DNA of 64,000 nt from Piromyces finnis (GCA_002104945.1 MCFH01000048.1:310001-374000); one strand, 5' to 3'. Positions 38,295 through 48,674 are shown, numbered from the stretch's first letter. The notes: generated by a model not told the origin, from the sequence alone. Translations and numbers: made by a program.

Positions 38295-38818
38295 ATAAAA
38301 TAGTTAAATAGCTATATTGATTCAATAGTCAAAACCAGAATTATCAATTTGAACATTCTGGGTTCGACTCAACCTGATACCAATTTTATAAATAATTTTT
38401 ATTATTACAAAATATAAATACATTAATGTAGCAATTATTGTAGTTCTAGAATTTTTATCAATTAATTTAAAGAACTTAAGAATTTTCTAAAAAATTAAAA
38501 AAAAATTAATTATTCTATTTTTCTCTTTTTATATAATGAAATTAATTCTTAGAAATTCTAAAAATTTTTATAAAAAGTATAAATACGAGTGAATTTTTCA
38601 TCAAAAAATTTTTCTTCGTGTTTTTATTAATTAGAAATAAGTAATTTAAAATATTACAAATACTAATTAATAAATAAAATTAATTTTCAGATTTTTATTA
38701 ATAAAAAATTATTTTCTAAAAAAACAAATTACTTATTTTAGTGTATGCCTATTGTGGTAAAATTTAGTTTTTATTGATAAACTAATAATATTATTATTTA
38801 TCTAATAAAAACATTACA
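38295..38818 (+). repeat. Main body of the 5' LTR of chromovirus 3
   Basis: Contains in U3 a tRNA-like unit: D-arm/A-box-like TAGCTATATTGATTC (38309-38323), B box GGTTCGACTC (38361-38370), CCTGATACCA, then TTTT. TATA box 38578-38585; inferred RNA start 38618; end ACA at 38818. The 3' LTR copy (43774 on) has TTGGTT in the A-box region, closer to the tRNA consensus AGTTGGTT. Confidence 0.85.
38578..38628 (+). promoter_or_regulatory. LTR promoter of chromovirus 3: TATA box and inferred RNA start
   Basis: TATAAATACGAGTG at 38578 and, 40 bases after its first T, GTGTTTTTATT (38618-38628). This is the exact reverse complement of the 11 bases at the LTR end (38818-38828). TATA word and spacing equal those of chromovirus 2 although the 11-mer differs. 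Confidence 0.65.
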
Positions 38819-38828
38819 ATAAAAACAC
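38818..38828 (+). other. Putative self-primer binding site of chromovirus 3
   Basis: AATAAAAACAC begins on the last LTR base, the same one-base overlap as in chromovirus 2, and pairs perfectly with the inferred RNA 5' end GTGTTTTTATT. No tRNA 3'-end complement is present. Confidence 0.65.
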
Positions 38829-38853
38829 CTTTCAAAATAACGCTGTAACGCAT

Positions 38854-39011
38854 AAAGGTATTGTACCTTTTCACCAAAATTGTATTTTGGGGATCCCTGA
38901 GCTGGCTTCGCCGTCAGGTTGTTGGACGCTGACCTACTTGTCATGTGTTCGACTCCGGGTTCTCTATATTATGGATTAAATATAGCATTCGCTATATTTA
39001 ATCCATAATAT
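38854..39011 (+). other. Structured leader: consecutive hairpins in chromovirus 3
   Basis: Perfect stems in order: AAAGGTA/TACCTTT (38854-38870, loop TTG); CCAAAAT/ATTTTGG (38874-38890, loop TGT); CTGA...TCAG enclosing GGC-TTC-GCC (38897-38917); GTCAG/CTGAC (38913-38933), which competes with the previous stem for TCAG; a B-box-like word TGTTCGACTCC (38946-38956); and a 20-bp stem with a six-base loop (arms 38966-38985 and 38992-39011). It follows the primer site and precedes gag, where packaging, translation or priming structures are expected. Confidence 0.7.
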
Positions 39012-39302
39012 TTGTCTATTTCTATTTCTTCTTTTTTATTTAAATAATTGAAGTTACCAATCAATATAAATAATGTTTATTCATAATTATTAAATAAGAA
39101 TATTTATAAATAGTAAATATAAATAATTTATAAAATTCATGTAAATTAGTCTTTAGAATTAGTATTAAGGTTAATTTGTATTAATAATATTAAATAATCA
39201 AATTATTAATAAAATATACTATTAATACAAAAAATAGTTAATTAGTATTGTGTTAACCCGAGTCTCTCGCGTTGTTACAAACGCAATACCTATACACTAA
39301 AT

Positions 39303-39393
39303 ACTACCCTCTTAGAATTCTACCCTCTTAGAACTATACTCTCTTGGAACTCTACCCTCTTAGAATTCTACCCTCTTAGAATACTACCCTCTA
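39303..39393 (+). repeat. Short tandem repeat just upstream of gag in chromovirus 3
   Basis: Six imperfect copies of about 15 bases, core TACCCTCTTAGAATTC (variants TATACTCTCTTGGAACTC and TACCCTCTAGG), ending some 25 bases before the gag ATG. Chromovirus 1 has a looser repeat of another sequence (TTTTGAATACTCTTT) at the equivalent place (22525-22600). Confidence 0.8.
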
Positions 39394-39417
39394 GGAAATA
39401 ATTTATCTTAGTAAAAA

Positions 39418-42400
39418 ATGGAAGAAGAAAATATAAATAATGCTACCTTCAAAGATGGTTTTGCTGGAGACCGTCGTTACTTCAAAGGGTTTTTAGCAAA
39501 AACCGAGTTACTATTCATGATTTATCCTGAAAAATTCGAAGATGATAATAACAAAATTTTATATATTATATCTCGACTTTATGGAACTGCTATGAATTGG
39601 GCTGCTACCCTGATGAATAACCACGATCCCTGCCTAAATGACTACGAAGCGTTTGTCGGAAGGTTAAAAGCTATGTATGGAAATCATGACGCTACCTTTG
39701 TTGCTAATCAAAATTTAAGAACTATAAAGCAACGCAGACTGGGGGATATTAGAAACTATATTTTGGAATTTAATAGCTATGCTGACGAGTCTTCATGGGA
39801 CGAAGAAGCAAAAATGGACTCTTTTTTAGCAGGCCTAAATGAACAAATAGCTACTAGGATCTTGGAAATGTTCCCTGGACCTCGATCTCTCGTTGCCATG
39901 CAAACAATTGCATCAAGAATAGATTGCCGCCTCTCAACCCATAAACAATTTTTCCATAATCAAGGCCGGAATAATATGAATTCTAACAATGTCAACAGGA
40001 AATCTATGTTCAATAGAAAATCTTTCGATACAAGTAAGCCTCGTGGACCTTTATCTAAAGAAGAAAAAGATAGAAGAAGAGCCGAAAATCTATGTCTCTA
40101 CTGTGGATCAGACGAACATCTTTTAGACAAATGCCCACTTAAGAATAGGAATAAAGCCCCCTCAAGTAGTACACATATAACCAACCCTGAACCAACTTTT
40201 ACCCCAAGACCAAGGATTTCAGATATAGCTAATGTCAATTTACCTATTTACCAATTCGATATGTTAGTATCAAACATTTCTACCAAAGCGAAAATGCTGG
40301 ATTCAGGTTCTCAGTTAAATTTAATTGATATAGTCTTCGTCAAGGAAAAGAATATTCCCTACTTCAAAGAAACCAACCTTCCCAAAGTGTCTGGAATTGG
40401 AGGAAATCAACCAATACTAGGAAAAACACTTCCAATCTCGATCGGTTATGAAAACCATAAATGTTCTGTGGAATTTTACGTCGTGGATCTCCCCTCATAT
40501 TGCGCTATTCTTGGAACAGAATGGTTGAGTATTCACAACCCAACTATTAATTTTTCCACAAAAGAATTAACCTTTAATTCTAAACATTGTATCTCAAGTT
40601 GCTTAATTATCCCAAGCACATTTACTGCTTTTGCCACTCCAGAGAAATCAAATTTGAAGGAAAGCATTGAACCAAAAACTGATAATAAAATTCAAGAGTT
40701 ATTACCAGCTAAACTTCTTCCATTTAAGGATGTTTTTGATGAAGGATCTACCAATAAGTTGCCGCCTCATAGGCCATACGATTGCGAAATCAAATTGCAA
40801 TCAGACTCCAAGCTATTTTACGGGCCAATTTATCCGTTAACTGAGAAAGAGTAAAATGCACTTAAGGATTACATTGAAGAAAACCTCTCTAAGGGATTCA
40901 TCAGGAAATCAAAATCTCCAGCTGGAGCGCCGGTACTTTTCGTACCAAAGAAGAGCGGAGAATTAAGAATGTGTGTAGACTACCGCCGCCTAAATGATAT
41001 TACAATTCGGGACTCTTACCCGCTCCCTTTAATAAATGATATGTTAGAACATCTAGGAAAGAGTAAAATATTTTCAAAACTCGATCTCCGATCTGCCTAT
41101 AATCTTATAAGAATAAAGGAAGGAGACGAGTATAAAACAGCTTTCACATGTAAGTTCGGACATTTCGAGTATTTAGTAATGCCTTTTGGGTTGAAAAACG
41201 CCCCAGCCGTTTTCCAACATTTTATCAACGATGTCCTTGAAGATATTTTAGGAAAATTTGTATACAGCTATATTGATGACATTATAGTTTTCTCCAATGA
41301 CGCCTCTGCTCATCTTAAGCACTTATCAGAAGTTTTAAAAAGACTTCGAGAAGCCGGCCTATTTGCAAAACTAGAAAAATGTGAGTTTTTCAGTCCCTTC
41401 CTTGACTTTCTTGGTCACCGAATATCAGCCGATGGAATACTTATGGATCCGAAGAAAATCTCTACTATTTTAGAATGGCCTATTCCAACCAATGTTAAGG
41501 AGTTACAACAATTCTTGGGTTTGGCTAATTATTACCGCCGATTTATTTCAGGTTACGCGAAGATTGTCCATCCCCTTAATAATCTCTTAAGAAAAAATGT
41601 AAAATTTAAAGTATCCGGTGAAGCCTTAGTCTCGTTTAACACAATAAAAGCAAAATTCACCTCCGCACCTATTTTGGCTTACCCTAATAGAGACCTTCCT
41701 TTTATGGTAGAAACCGATAGTAGTAATTTCGCGATTGGGGCCATACTTTCTCAGACATCACCAACTGATAATATTACTATTGCAGTAGCTTTCTATTCAA
41801 GATCTCTAACACCTGCTGAACGTAATTATTCCATTTATGATAAAGAACTCTTGGCCATCGTGGACTCACTCGAGCACTGGAGACACTTTTTGAAATGAAC
41901 GGAAACCCCATTTAAAATTTTCTCTGACCATCGCAATTTACTTTACCAGAAGAAACCAGAGAAAATGACACAAAGACTTGTTCATTGGTCTTTGTTTTTA
42001 TCAGAATTTAATTTTAAAATAGTCTATCGTCCAGGATATTCTAATGGAAAAGCCGATACTTTATCTCGTCGTTCAGATTATGTTACTTCTAATAATTCTT
42101 CTTCCTCTGATACACCATTTTCAGTTCTTAGACCTGAAAACTTTTGTGCTATTATCACTACGGTTTCCTCCTTAAATGAACAAATTTTATCAGGATACAA
42201 AAATGATGAATTTTATAATGGAATTTGTAATCAACTTAGCTCACCCATAATGAAAAACAAATCATCTAAGGTTAAAGGTAAGAATTTCTCAATTAACAAT
42301 AGTTTTTTACTTTTTAAAAATAGGATTTATGTTCCTCCTGCCTGTCGACCATCTGTACTGAATATTTGCATGATTCTCCTTCCGCTGGACACTTCGGCAT

Positions 42401-43598
42401 CAAGAAAACTATTTCTTTGATCTATCGTGACTTTTGGTGGCCCTCCATGATTACTGATATTAAGGACTATATCCGATCTTGCGATACTTGTTCCCGATCC
42501 AAAGATTTTAGACATAAACCTTACGGCTTCCTTAACCCTCTTAATCTTCCATCAGTCCCCTGGGTATCTCTTTCTATGGATTTTATAACCGATCTTCCTT
42601 TGTCTAATGGATTTACTTGTATACTGGTTGTTCTCGATCGCTTCACCAAAATGGGTCATTTTATTGCTTTCCCAAACGTTCCTTCCGCCGTTGATACCGC
42701 TTCCGCTTTTATGAAACATGTATTTAAACTTCATGGTTTACCAAATGAAATTTTTTCTGATAAAGTTGCCCAATTCACCTCTAAATTCTGGATAGCTATT
42801 TGCAATACTCTCGATATAACTATGAAGTTAGCTTCCCCTTTTCACCACCAAACCAATGGTTTAACGGAGAGGGTGAACTCCGTTATGGAGCAATATTTAA
42901 GATGCTATACTAACTATAAAGGTAATGATTGGAATGATTACTTATATTTAGCCGAATTCAGTTATAATAATGCTACTCAGGAATCTTTGAAACATTCCCC
43001 CTTTTATTCAAATTATGGTTATAATCCTAGGTTCTCACCAGCTATACAAAGTAATACCGATGTACCAAGAGCAAGTGAGTTTACTAAGGATCTTTCCGAA
43101 TTAGTTAAAGAACTTCAAAAGAACTTAGAACATGCAACTGAAAAACAAGAAAAATTTGCAAATAGGTACAGAACGGAAGCTCCAGAATTTAAGAAAAATG
43201 TCAAAGTTTGGATCAATAGCTCACTAATTATTCATGATGGAAATAAGAAACTGAAACCAAGAAGACTTGGACCCTACAAAGTAGTAGAAAAGATATCTAA
43301 AGTGTCGTATAAAATTGATCTCCCTCCAAGTATTAGGATCCATCCTATTATTCATGTAGTCGAGCTTGAACCGTACTATGCAGATAAGTTTGGAAGAAAC
43401 AAGAAACCTCCACCACCAATAATAATTGATAACGAAGAGCAATACGAAGTTGAAAAAATTCTTGACAAAAGGAAACACTACGGTAAGATCCAGTACCTTA
43501 TCCAATGGAAAGGGTATCCACTTTCAGAAGCCTCATGGGAGCCAGAAGAAAACCTAAATTGTCCAGAATTACTTAAAGAATTTACTAAATTAAATTAA
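39418..43598 (+). pseudogene. Chromovirus 3 Gag-Pol, three lesions
   Basis: Gag starts at ATG 39418 ([20 protein letters not shown]) and continues without the stop seen in chromovirus 2. Zinc knuckle CLYCGSDEHLLDKC and protease LDSGSQLNLID are intact. Lesions: TAA at 40852-40854 where element 2 has serine, TGA at 41896-41898 in RNase H where element 2 has glycine, and a one-base deletion near 42369 at the start of integrase (HDSPSAGHF continues in the new frame). RT keeps [10 protein letters not shown] and YIDD. In the integrase the second Asp region reads SDKVAQF instead of SDRGSQF, and [10 protein letters not shown] keeps the Glu. The chromodomain (43438-43590) with [15 protein letters not shown] is intact. 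Non-functional unless complemented. Confidence 0.93.
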
Positions 43599-43738
43599 AA
43601 AATATATATATATATATATATATATAACTTTCATGTATTTATTATAATAATGTAAAAGAAAATTCACTCATTTAAAAAGTTATAGTAATTAATTGAAATT
43701 AAATAATTTAAATAAACTTTAATTGGAAATTTGTAAAA

Positions 43739-43773
43739 GATTCGTCTGGAATCCGAATCATAGAGGAGGACCA
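43739..43773 (+). other. Conserved hairpin plus polypurine tract of chromovirus 3
   Basis: GATTCGTCTGGAATCCGAATC pairs GATTCG with CGAATC; it is followed by ATAGAGGAGGACCA and the 3' LTR start TGTAACG. Confidence 0.75.
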
Positions 43774-44936
43774 TGTAACGAATCTATAAAATAGTTAAAT
43801 AGCTATATTGGTTCAATAGTCAAAACCAGAATTATCAATTTGAACATTCTGGGTTCGACTCAACCTGATACCAATTTTATAAATAATTTTTATTATTACA
43901 AAATATAAATACATTAATGTAGCAATTATTGTAGTTCTAGAATTTTTATCAATTAATTTAAAGAACTTAAGAATTTTCTAAAAAATTAAAAAAAAATTAA
44001 TTATTCTATTTTTCTATTTTTATATAATGAAATTAATTCTTAGAAATTCTAAAAATTTTTATAAAAAGTATAAATATGTAAAGATATCAAACGCCTCAAC
44101 TTGATATCTTTAATGTAACTTAAGCCATAAGTATTATTGTTTAAGTTACACAAATTATTCAGAAAAAGAAAATGAGACATAATTTATTTATTAATAATTA
44201 AAGTTTAAAACAAAATAAATTATTAATTTATTTTTAATGTTTAACAAGTAAATTAAAATTCTCAATTTAAATCCCTAGTTTTAGTATTGTTTTTTCATAG
44301 AAATAGATAAATAATATATAAATAATAAATGATTAATATATCAATAATACATGGGCACATATTCAAATTGAATAGTACTTAATTTGAATTGCCAATTGTA
44401 TTTTACTAAAAAAATAGTTATAGTTTAAATATTTATTAATAATTAAGATTTTAGTGTAGATTTTAAATAATAATATATAAGAAATAAATAGTTATAATAT
44501 AATATAAATGTATTTAGGAAAAATATAAATAGAAGATATTTTTCATCATTTTATCGATGTAATTGTTATTAATAAAATTTCTATTATAATAAAAGATATT
44601 TTTAATAAAACAATTTTTTATTTTATTTTAAATTTAGTGTTATTGTAATAGAATAGATATCCTAATCTATTCTTTCCGTGTCAGCATTACAAAATACGAG
44701 TGAATTTTTCATCAAAAAATTTTTCTTCGTGTTTTTATTAATTAGAAATAAGTAATTTAAAATATTACAAATACTAATTAATAAATAAAATTAATTTTCA
44801 GATTTTTATTAATAAAAAATTATTTTCTAAAAAAACAAATTACTTATTTTAGTGTATACCTATTGTGGTAAAATTTAGTTTTTATTGATAAACTAATAAT
44901 ATTATTTATCTAATAAAAACATTACACATTGTGAAA
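43774..44936 (+). repeat. 3' LTR of chromovirus 3, interrupted
   Basis: Same LTR as 36614-38818 without the 1.67-kb insertion, but split at its TATA box by solo LTR Y (44077-44691). Differences from the 5' copy are few: ATTGG/ATTGA, CTATTT/CTCTTT, GTATACC/GTATGCC and one missing ATT triplet. Confidence 0.9.
44077..44691 (+). mobile_element. Solo LTR Y inserted at the TATA box of chromovirus 3's 3' LTR
   Basis: 615 bp beginning TGTAAAGATATC and ending CATTACA, flanked by the perfect duplication AAATA (44072-44076 and 44692-44696), which is part of the host TATAAATA. The first 85 bases fold into two perfect stems: AAGATATCAA/TTGATATCTT and GTAACTTAA/TTAAGTTAC. Its own TATAAATA is at 44524-44531. 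No coding sequence. Confidence 0.85.
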
Positions 44937-44939
44937 ATT

Positions 44940-45197
44940 TTTATTAAATAAGTTTATTAATAAGGTTGACAAAGAGAAAAAGTTACAATGTAAACATTAC
45001 AGTTATATAATGAGATGTAAGATCATGTGACCATATAAAATAAAATAAATAAAAATAACTATCTCTACAACACGTAGACATTACATTTACAACACTTTTA
45101 ATACATGTTTATGTTTTTATAAATTAGTCATGTGTGTTTATAAATATATGATATAAATAAATAAATAAATAAAATTATGTGTCCATAAATGTTCACA
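44940..45197 (-). repeat. 3' LTR of copia C
   Basis: Read on the minus strand it starts TGTGAACATTTATGG and ends TTTTCACA (258 bp). It matches the 5' LTR at 48402-48674 over its length, with scattered differences and indels in the AAATAA-repeat region, so the element is older than the near-identical C/C' duplication would suggest, or the LTRs were reshuffled. Confidence 0.85.
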
Positions 45198-45209
45198 CTC
45201 TCCCTCAAA

Positions 45210-48200
45210 TTAGATTTTCTTTAAGAATATCTTATTTGTATATTCAAACATTCTTGGACCAGGTAGATCTTTAGTTAAAGGGTCAGCTAGCATTTCTTTA
45301 GTGTTTATATATTCGATTTTTATATTGTTCTTTTCTATTCTGTCTATGATGAAATGATAGTGTATATTTATGTGTTTTAGCTTATTATTTGTTTCACCGT
45401 TTTCTATTATCTTCTTGCTTTCCTTGTTGTCGGTGAACAAAGTTATATTTTTATTGTAGTTAAAAATTTCATCTACCATATTTTTGATCCATAAGATTTT
45501 CTTCGTATTCATTGACGTACTGATGTACTTAGCCTTAGCGGTAGATGTAGCCACACAAGTTTGTTTCTTGGATAACCAGCATATTGGACTGTTTCCAATT
45601 AGAATTATCCTTCCAGAGGTAGATTTAAAGTCTTCTGCGCCTCCAATCTAGTACATTTTGACAATTATATTAATGCACTTATTGCACTTTTATATTTGGT
45701 TTTATCAAATGGGTTACTATTTGAGGTGCTCTTGTCAATTGTTGTACATGGCGTATTTCTTCTACGTACGTTTTCCATATGGAATCTTTGTAACACATTA
45801 TTAATGTAATTCTCTTGAGAAATAATGTATTTGGATCATTTCTTCTCAATTTTTATTCCTAGAATATAGTTAATGAGACTGCTATTTGATATTTTAAATT
45901 TATTTTTACTTTTGCATATTACTTTCTCTATTGTTTTTGTTTTTCCAACTATAACCATGTCGTCAACATATAAACCAATTATACATTTTACGTATTTATT
46001 TTCTTTTAATGTATAAATACATAGTTCGGATTTTAATGGTTTAAAGTTATTATTTCTCAGGAATTTATCTATTGTTTTATTCCATTGTCTTCCTGATTGT
46101 TTTAAACCATAGAGAGCTTTATTCAGCTTCCAGTATCCTCCCCAAATTTTCTATCTCCAAGCGGAATTGTGGTGTAAATATCCGTATCTAATGGAGCATT
46201 GAGTTAGGCAGCTTTAATATCAAGCTGATATATATCCCACTTATATTTTGCAGCAATAGTAATAATAAATTTTAGACTGTCAATATTTAAGGTTGGAGAA
46301 TAGGTTAAGTCAAAATCGATGCCTTGTTTTTGACGGAAACCTCTAGCTACAAGTCTAGCTTTAAAACGTACAATTTTATTATTGCTGTCCCTTTTAACAG
46401 CAAAAACCCATTTGGTAGATATAATATTTTTGTTTTTTGGGATATTTTTAACCAGGGACATAATTTTATTAGAATATAAATTATTCAATTCATCTTGAAT
46501 AGCTGCTTTCCAATATTTTGAATTCGTACAAGACATAGCTTCTTTGAACGTAGTGGGAGCATCAGTAAATACGGTAGCTATATATTTATTTTTGTGCTTC
46601 TTAGGAGTACCGGAATTATTAAGAGAGGTAGGACTGCAAGGCCTTTTTCTTTCAGGATGGGAGGAATCATCAGATTTATCGGCCATGATATCATCCATGA
46701 TATCATTTTCATCTTCCAAGTTTGGATCATGATCATCCATAGATTTATTGTCGTCCGGGATATAAGAATGAGAGTCACGTGTAATATTAGGAAAATCAGA
46801 AATTTTTGAATTTAAATTTATGTTATCATTAATATCCATAGTATCTGAGTTGGTAGAATTATCCTGTGTAACATTAGAATTTATGCTAGAATTATAACGT
46901 GGATTATTTGATTTATCATCCAATAGAATGTTTTAATTTTTATTTTGAATTTTTGAGTCAATTTTTGAAAAATTTTTATTAGTAAAAATTTTTTCACAAT
47001 GATTAATATTTGGATTTTCAGTAGTATTTTCACCAGTATTTTTGGTATTAGAAATATTTTCAGTGGTGAAACTTTCCTTTGAAGAATTATTAAAATAATC
47101 AGGATTTTCAATAATATTATTTTTGTTTTTATCAGGAAGATTTATTCCAGAGCGAACGTTATCAGGACCAAGATTTTCAGGATATTGGTATTTGTTATTT
47201 TCGTTAATATTATTTGAAATTTTATAATTTTTCTTTTCGAAATTGCAATTGTCATTTGCAATTTCTTCTAAAACTTTTAAAATGTCATTAGTAAATTTAT
47301 TTTTATTAAATTTTGAATTTAAATTATTATTTTTTGTTTTGAGTGTCGTTTTTTAATTTACTGTTTAAATTACTTTTTGAATTTTCTTCAATTTTGAAAT
47401 TTATATTATTCCTTTTATTAGTTTCTTTCTCTTTCCTTTTAGTTTTACCTTCTTTTGTATCGTTATATTTAGTATTTTCATAAACTGGGTCCTCGTCCAT
47501 ATTGTTGTTATTATCTTCTTCTTCAACTATTTCTTCTTCTTTTACTTCTACTTCTTTTTCTTCTTCTACTTTTACTTCTTCATTATTTTTAAAGTGGATA
47601 TTCACCTTTTTCTTGGAAGTAGTCCTTTCTGTATTATTGTTTTCTTTATTTATATTTGAATTTGTATCCGTAGTGTTGTTGTTCTTGTTGTTCAACAACT
47701 TTCTCTTTTACACCTTCTGTGTTATTGTTCTTCGATGAATCTGAGGGGACCTTATTGTCGTAATTGTTGATATTATATGAATCGTTGAAAGAGAAATACG
47801 GATCGTTTATATTTTTATTTTTATAAGTGTATTGTGCCGGCTTATCTTCACAGTATTCTATTTCCCTAGAATAGTGGATTTTAAGTTTATCACCACATAT
47901 CTCCATGACGATATATGAGTGATTTACTTCACTGAACCCAAGAAATATTCCTTCCTTCGAGTTTGGCGCGAATTTTGACTTATTAAGAGAATAGTCCTTA
48001 AAGTAACATATACATCCAAATACCTTTAGGTATTTTAGATCGGCTTCCTCGTTTGTAAATACTTCGTCAGGAATTAAATTATTGTTTCCTTGGTGTGGTA
48101 TTTTGTTGTAAATATAACAATAATATTTTACAACAAAACTCCAAAAGTCTTCAGATAATTTAGCCCAATATAAAAGTGTTTTAGCAGAATTTTGAATAGT

Positions 48201-48285
48201 TTGGTTTATTCTTTCTGTCTGCTTTTCCATTTAATTCATGTATATAAGAGGTGAGTTTATCTTAGATATACCGTTTTCCTGACAA
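45210..48285 (-). pseudogene. Copia C integrase tail, reverse transcriptase and RNase H, decayed
   Basis: From right to left: text ending the integrase core (YCQENGI near 48275), a stop, MEKQTERINQTIQN (48230), the integrase tail and acidic linker (to about 46985). Then comes the RT start: DAPTTFKEAMSCTNSKYWKA (46554 region), KWVFAVKRD, and KARLVARGFRQKQGIDF (46204-46390). After a stop, RT continues with several breaks; the catalytic box GLYVDD is readable at about 45955-45975. RNase H (45554-45210) has ATSTAKAKYIS and ADPLTKDLPGP. Several stops make it non-functional. Confidence 0.88.
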
Positions 48286-48378
48286 TACTTTATAACTTTA
48301 CTACTGTTATTATTTTGAAATTTTTAAACACACAAAAATTTTTGCTTTAAATTTTCTTAAGAAATTTTTTTATTATTG

Positions 48379-48401
48379 ATTAGAGTTTGAGACTCTTAAT
48401 C
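48379..48401 (-). other. Half-tRNA primer binding site, tRNA-Lys(CUU)-like
   Basis: Directly inside the 5' LTR (LTR end ...TATCACA) the minus strand reads GATTAAGAGTCTCAAACTCT. Its complement GAGACTCTTAATC is the anticodon stem-loop of eukaryotic tRNA-Lys with anticodon CUU, and the adjoining TAGAG fits the end of the D arm. Copia of Drosophila likewise primes from an internal tRNA fragment. Copia A has GATTAAGA at the same place. Confidence 0.6.
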
Positions 48402-48674
48402 TGTGATATAAATTTAATTAATAAATAATTTTAATAATAAGATTAACAAAGAGAAAAAGTTACATTGTAAATATTACAGTTATATAATGATATGTGAAGT
48501 CATGTGACTATATAAAATAAAATAAAAATAAATATAAAATAACTTTCTCTACAACCCGTTAGACATTATGTTTACAACACTTTTAATACATGTTTATGTT
48601 TTTATAAATTAGTCACGTGTGTTTATAAATATATGATATAGATAAATAAAATTATGTGTCCATAAATGTTCACA
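48402..48674 (-). repeat. 5' LTR of copia C
   Basis: 273 bp, minus strand TGTGAACATTTATGG...TATATCACA, with inverted termini TGTGA/TCACA. Partner of 44940-45197. Confidence 0.85.

Larger units (their letters stand above)
36614..44936 (+). mobile_element. Chromovirus 3: full-length Ty3/gypsy element with insertions in both LTRs
   Basis: Begins TGTAACGAATCT at 36614 and ends ATTACA at 44936, flanked by the 5-bp duplication CATTG (36609-36613 and 44937-44941). Its 5' LTR (36614-38818) contains a 1665-bp insertion and its 3' LTR (43774-44936) a 615-bp insertion; without these the LTRs are about 535 and 543 bp and nearly identical, so arrival was recent and the nested insertions are more recent still. 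Gag-pol is broken by two stops and a frameshift. Confidence 0.9.
44940..48674 (-). mobile_element. Copia element C with both LTRs, internally deleted
   Basis: Minus-strand Ty1/copia element: 5' LTR 48674-48402, half-tRNA primer site, integrase C-terminal part, linker, RT, RNase H, polypurine tract (ATTTGAGGGAGAG, 45210-45198) and 3' LTR 45197-44940. Gag, protease and the integrase N-terminal half are missing between about 48285 and the primer site. The right flank is ATTAC; the left end is fused to the remainder of fragment C' and chromovirus 3's target duplication, so no clean target duplication can be read. Confidence 0.88.

Noticed and set aside
38920-38965. A genuine tRNA gene in the chromovirus 3 leader (B box TGTTCGACTCC, D-arm-like GTCAGGTTGTTGGACGC)
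   Set aside because: T-arm and acceptor stems do not pair; better explained as part of a structured leader.
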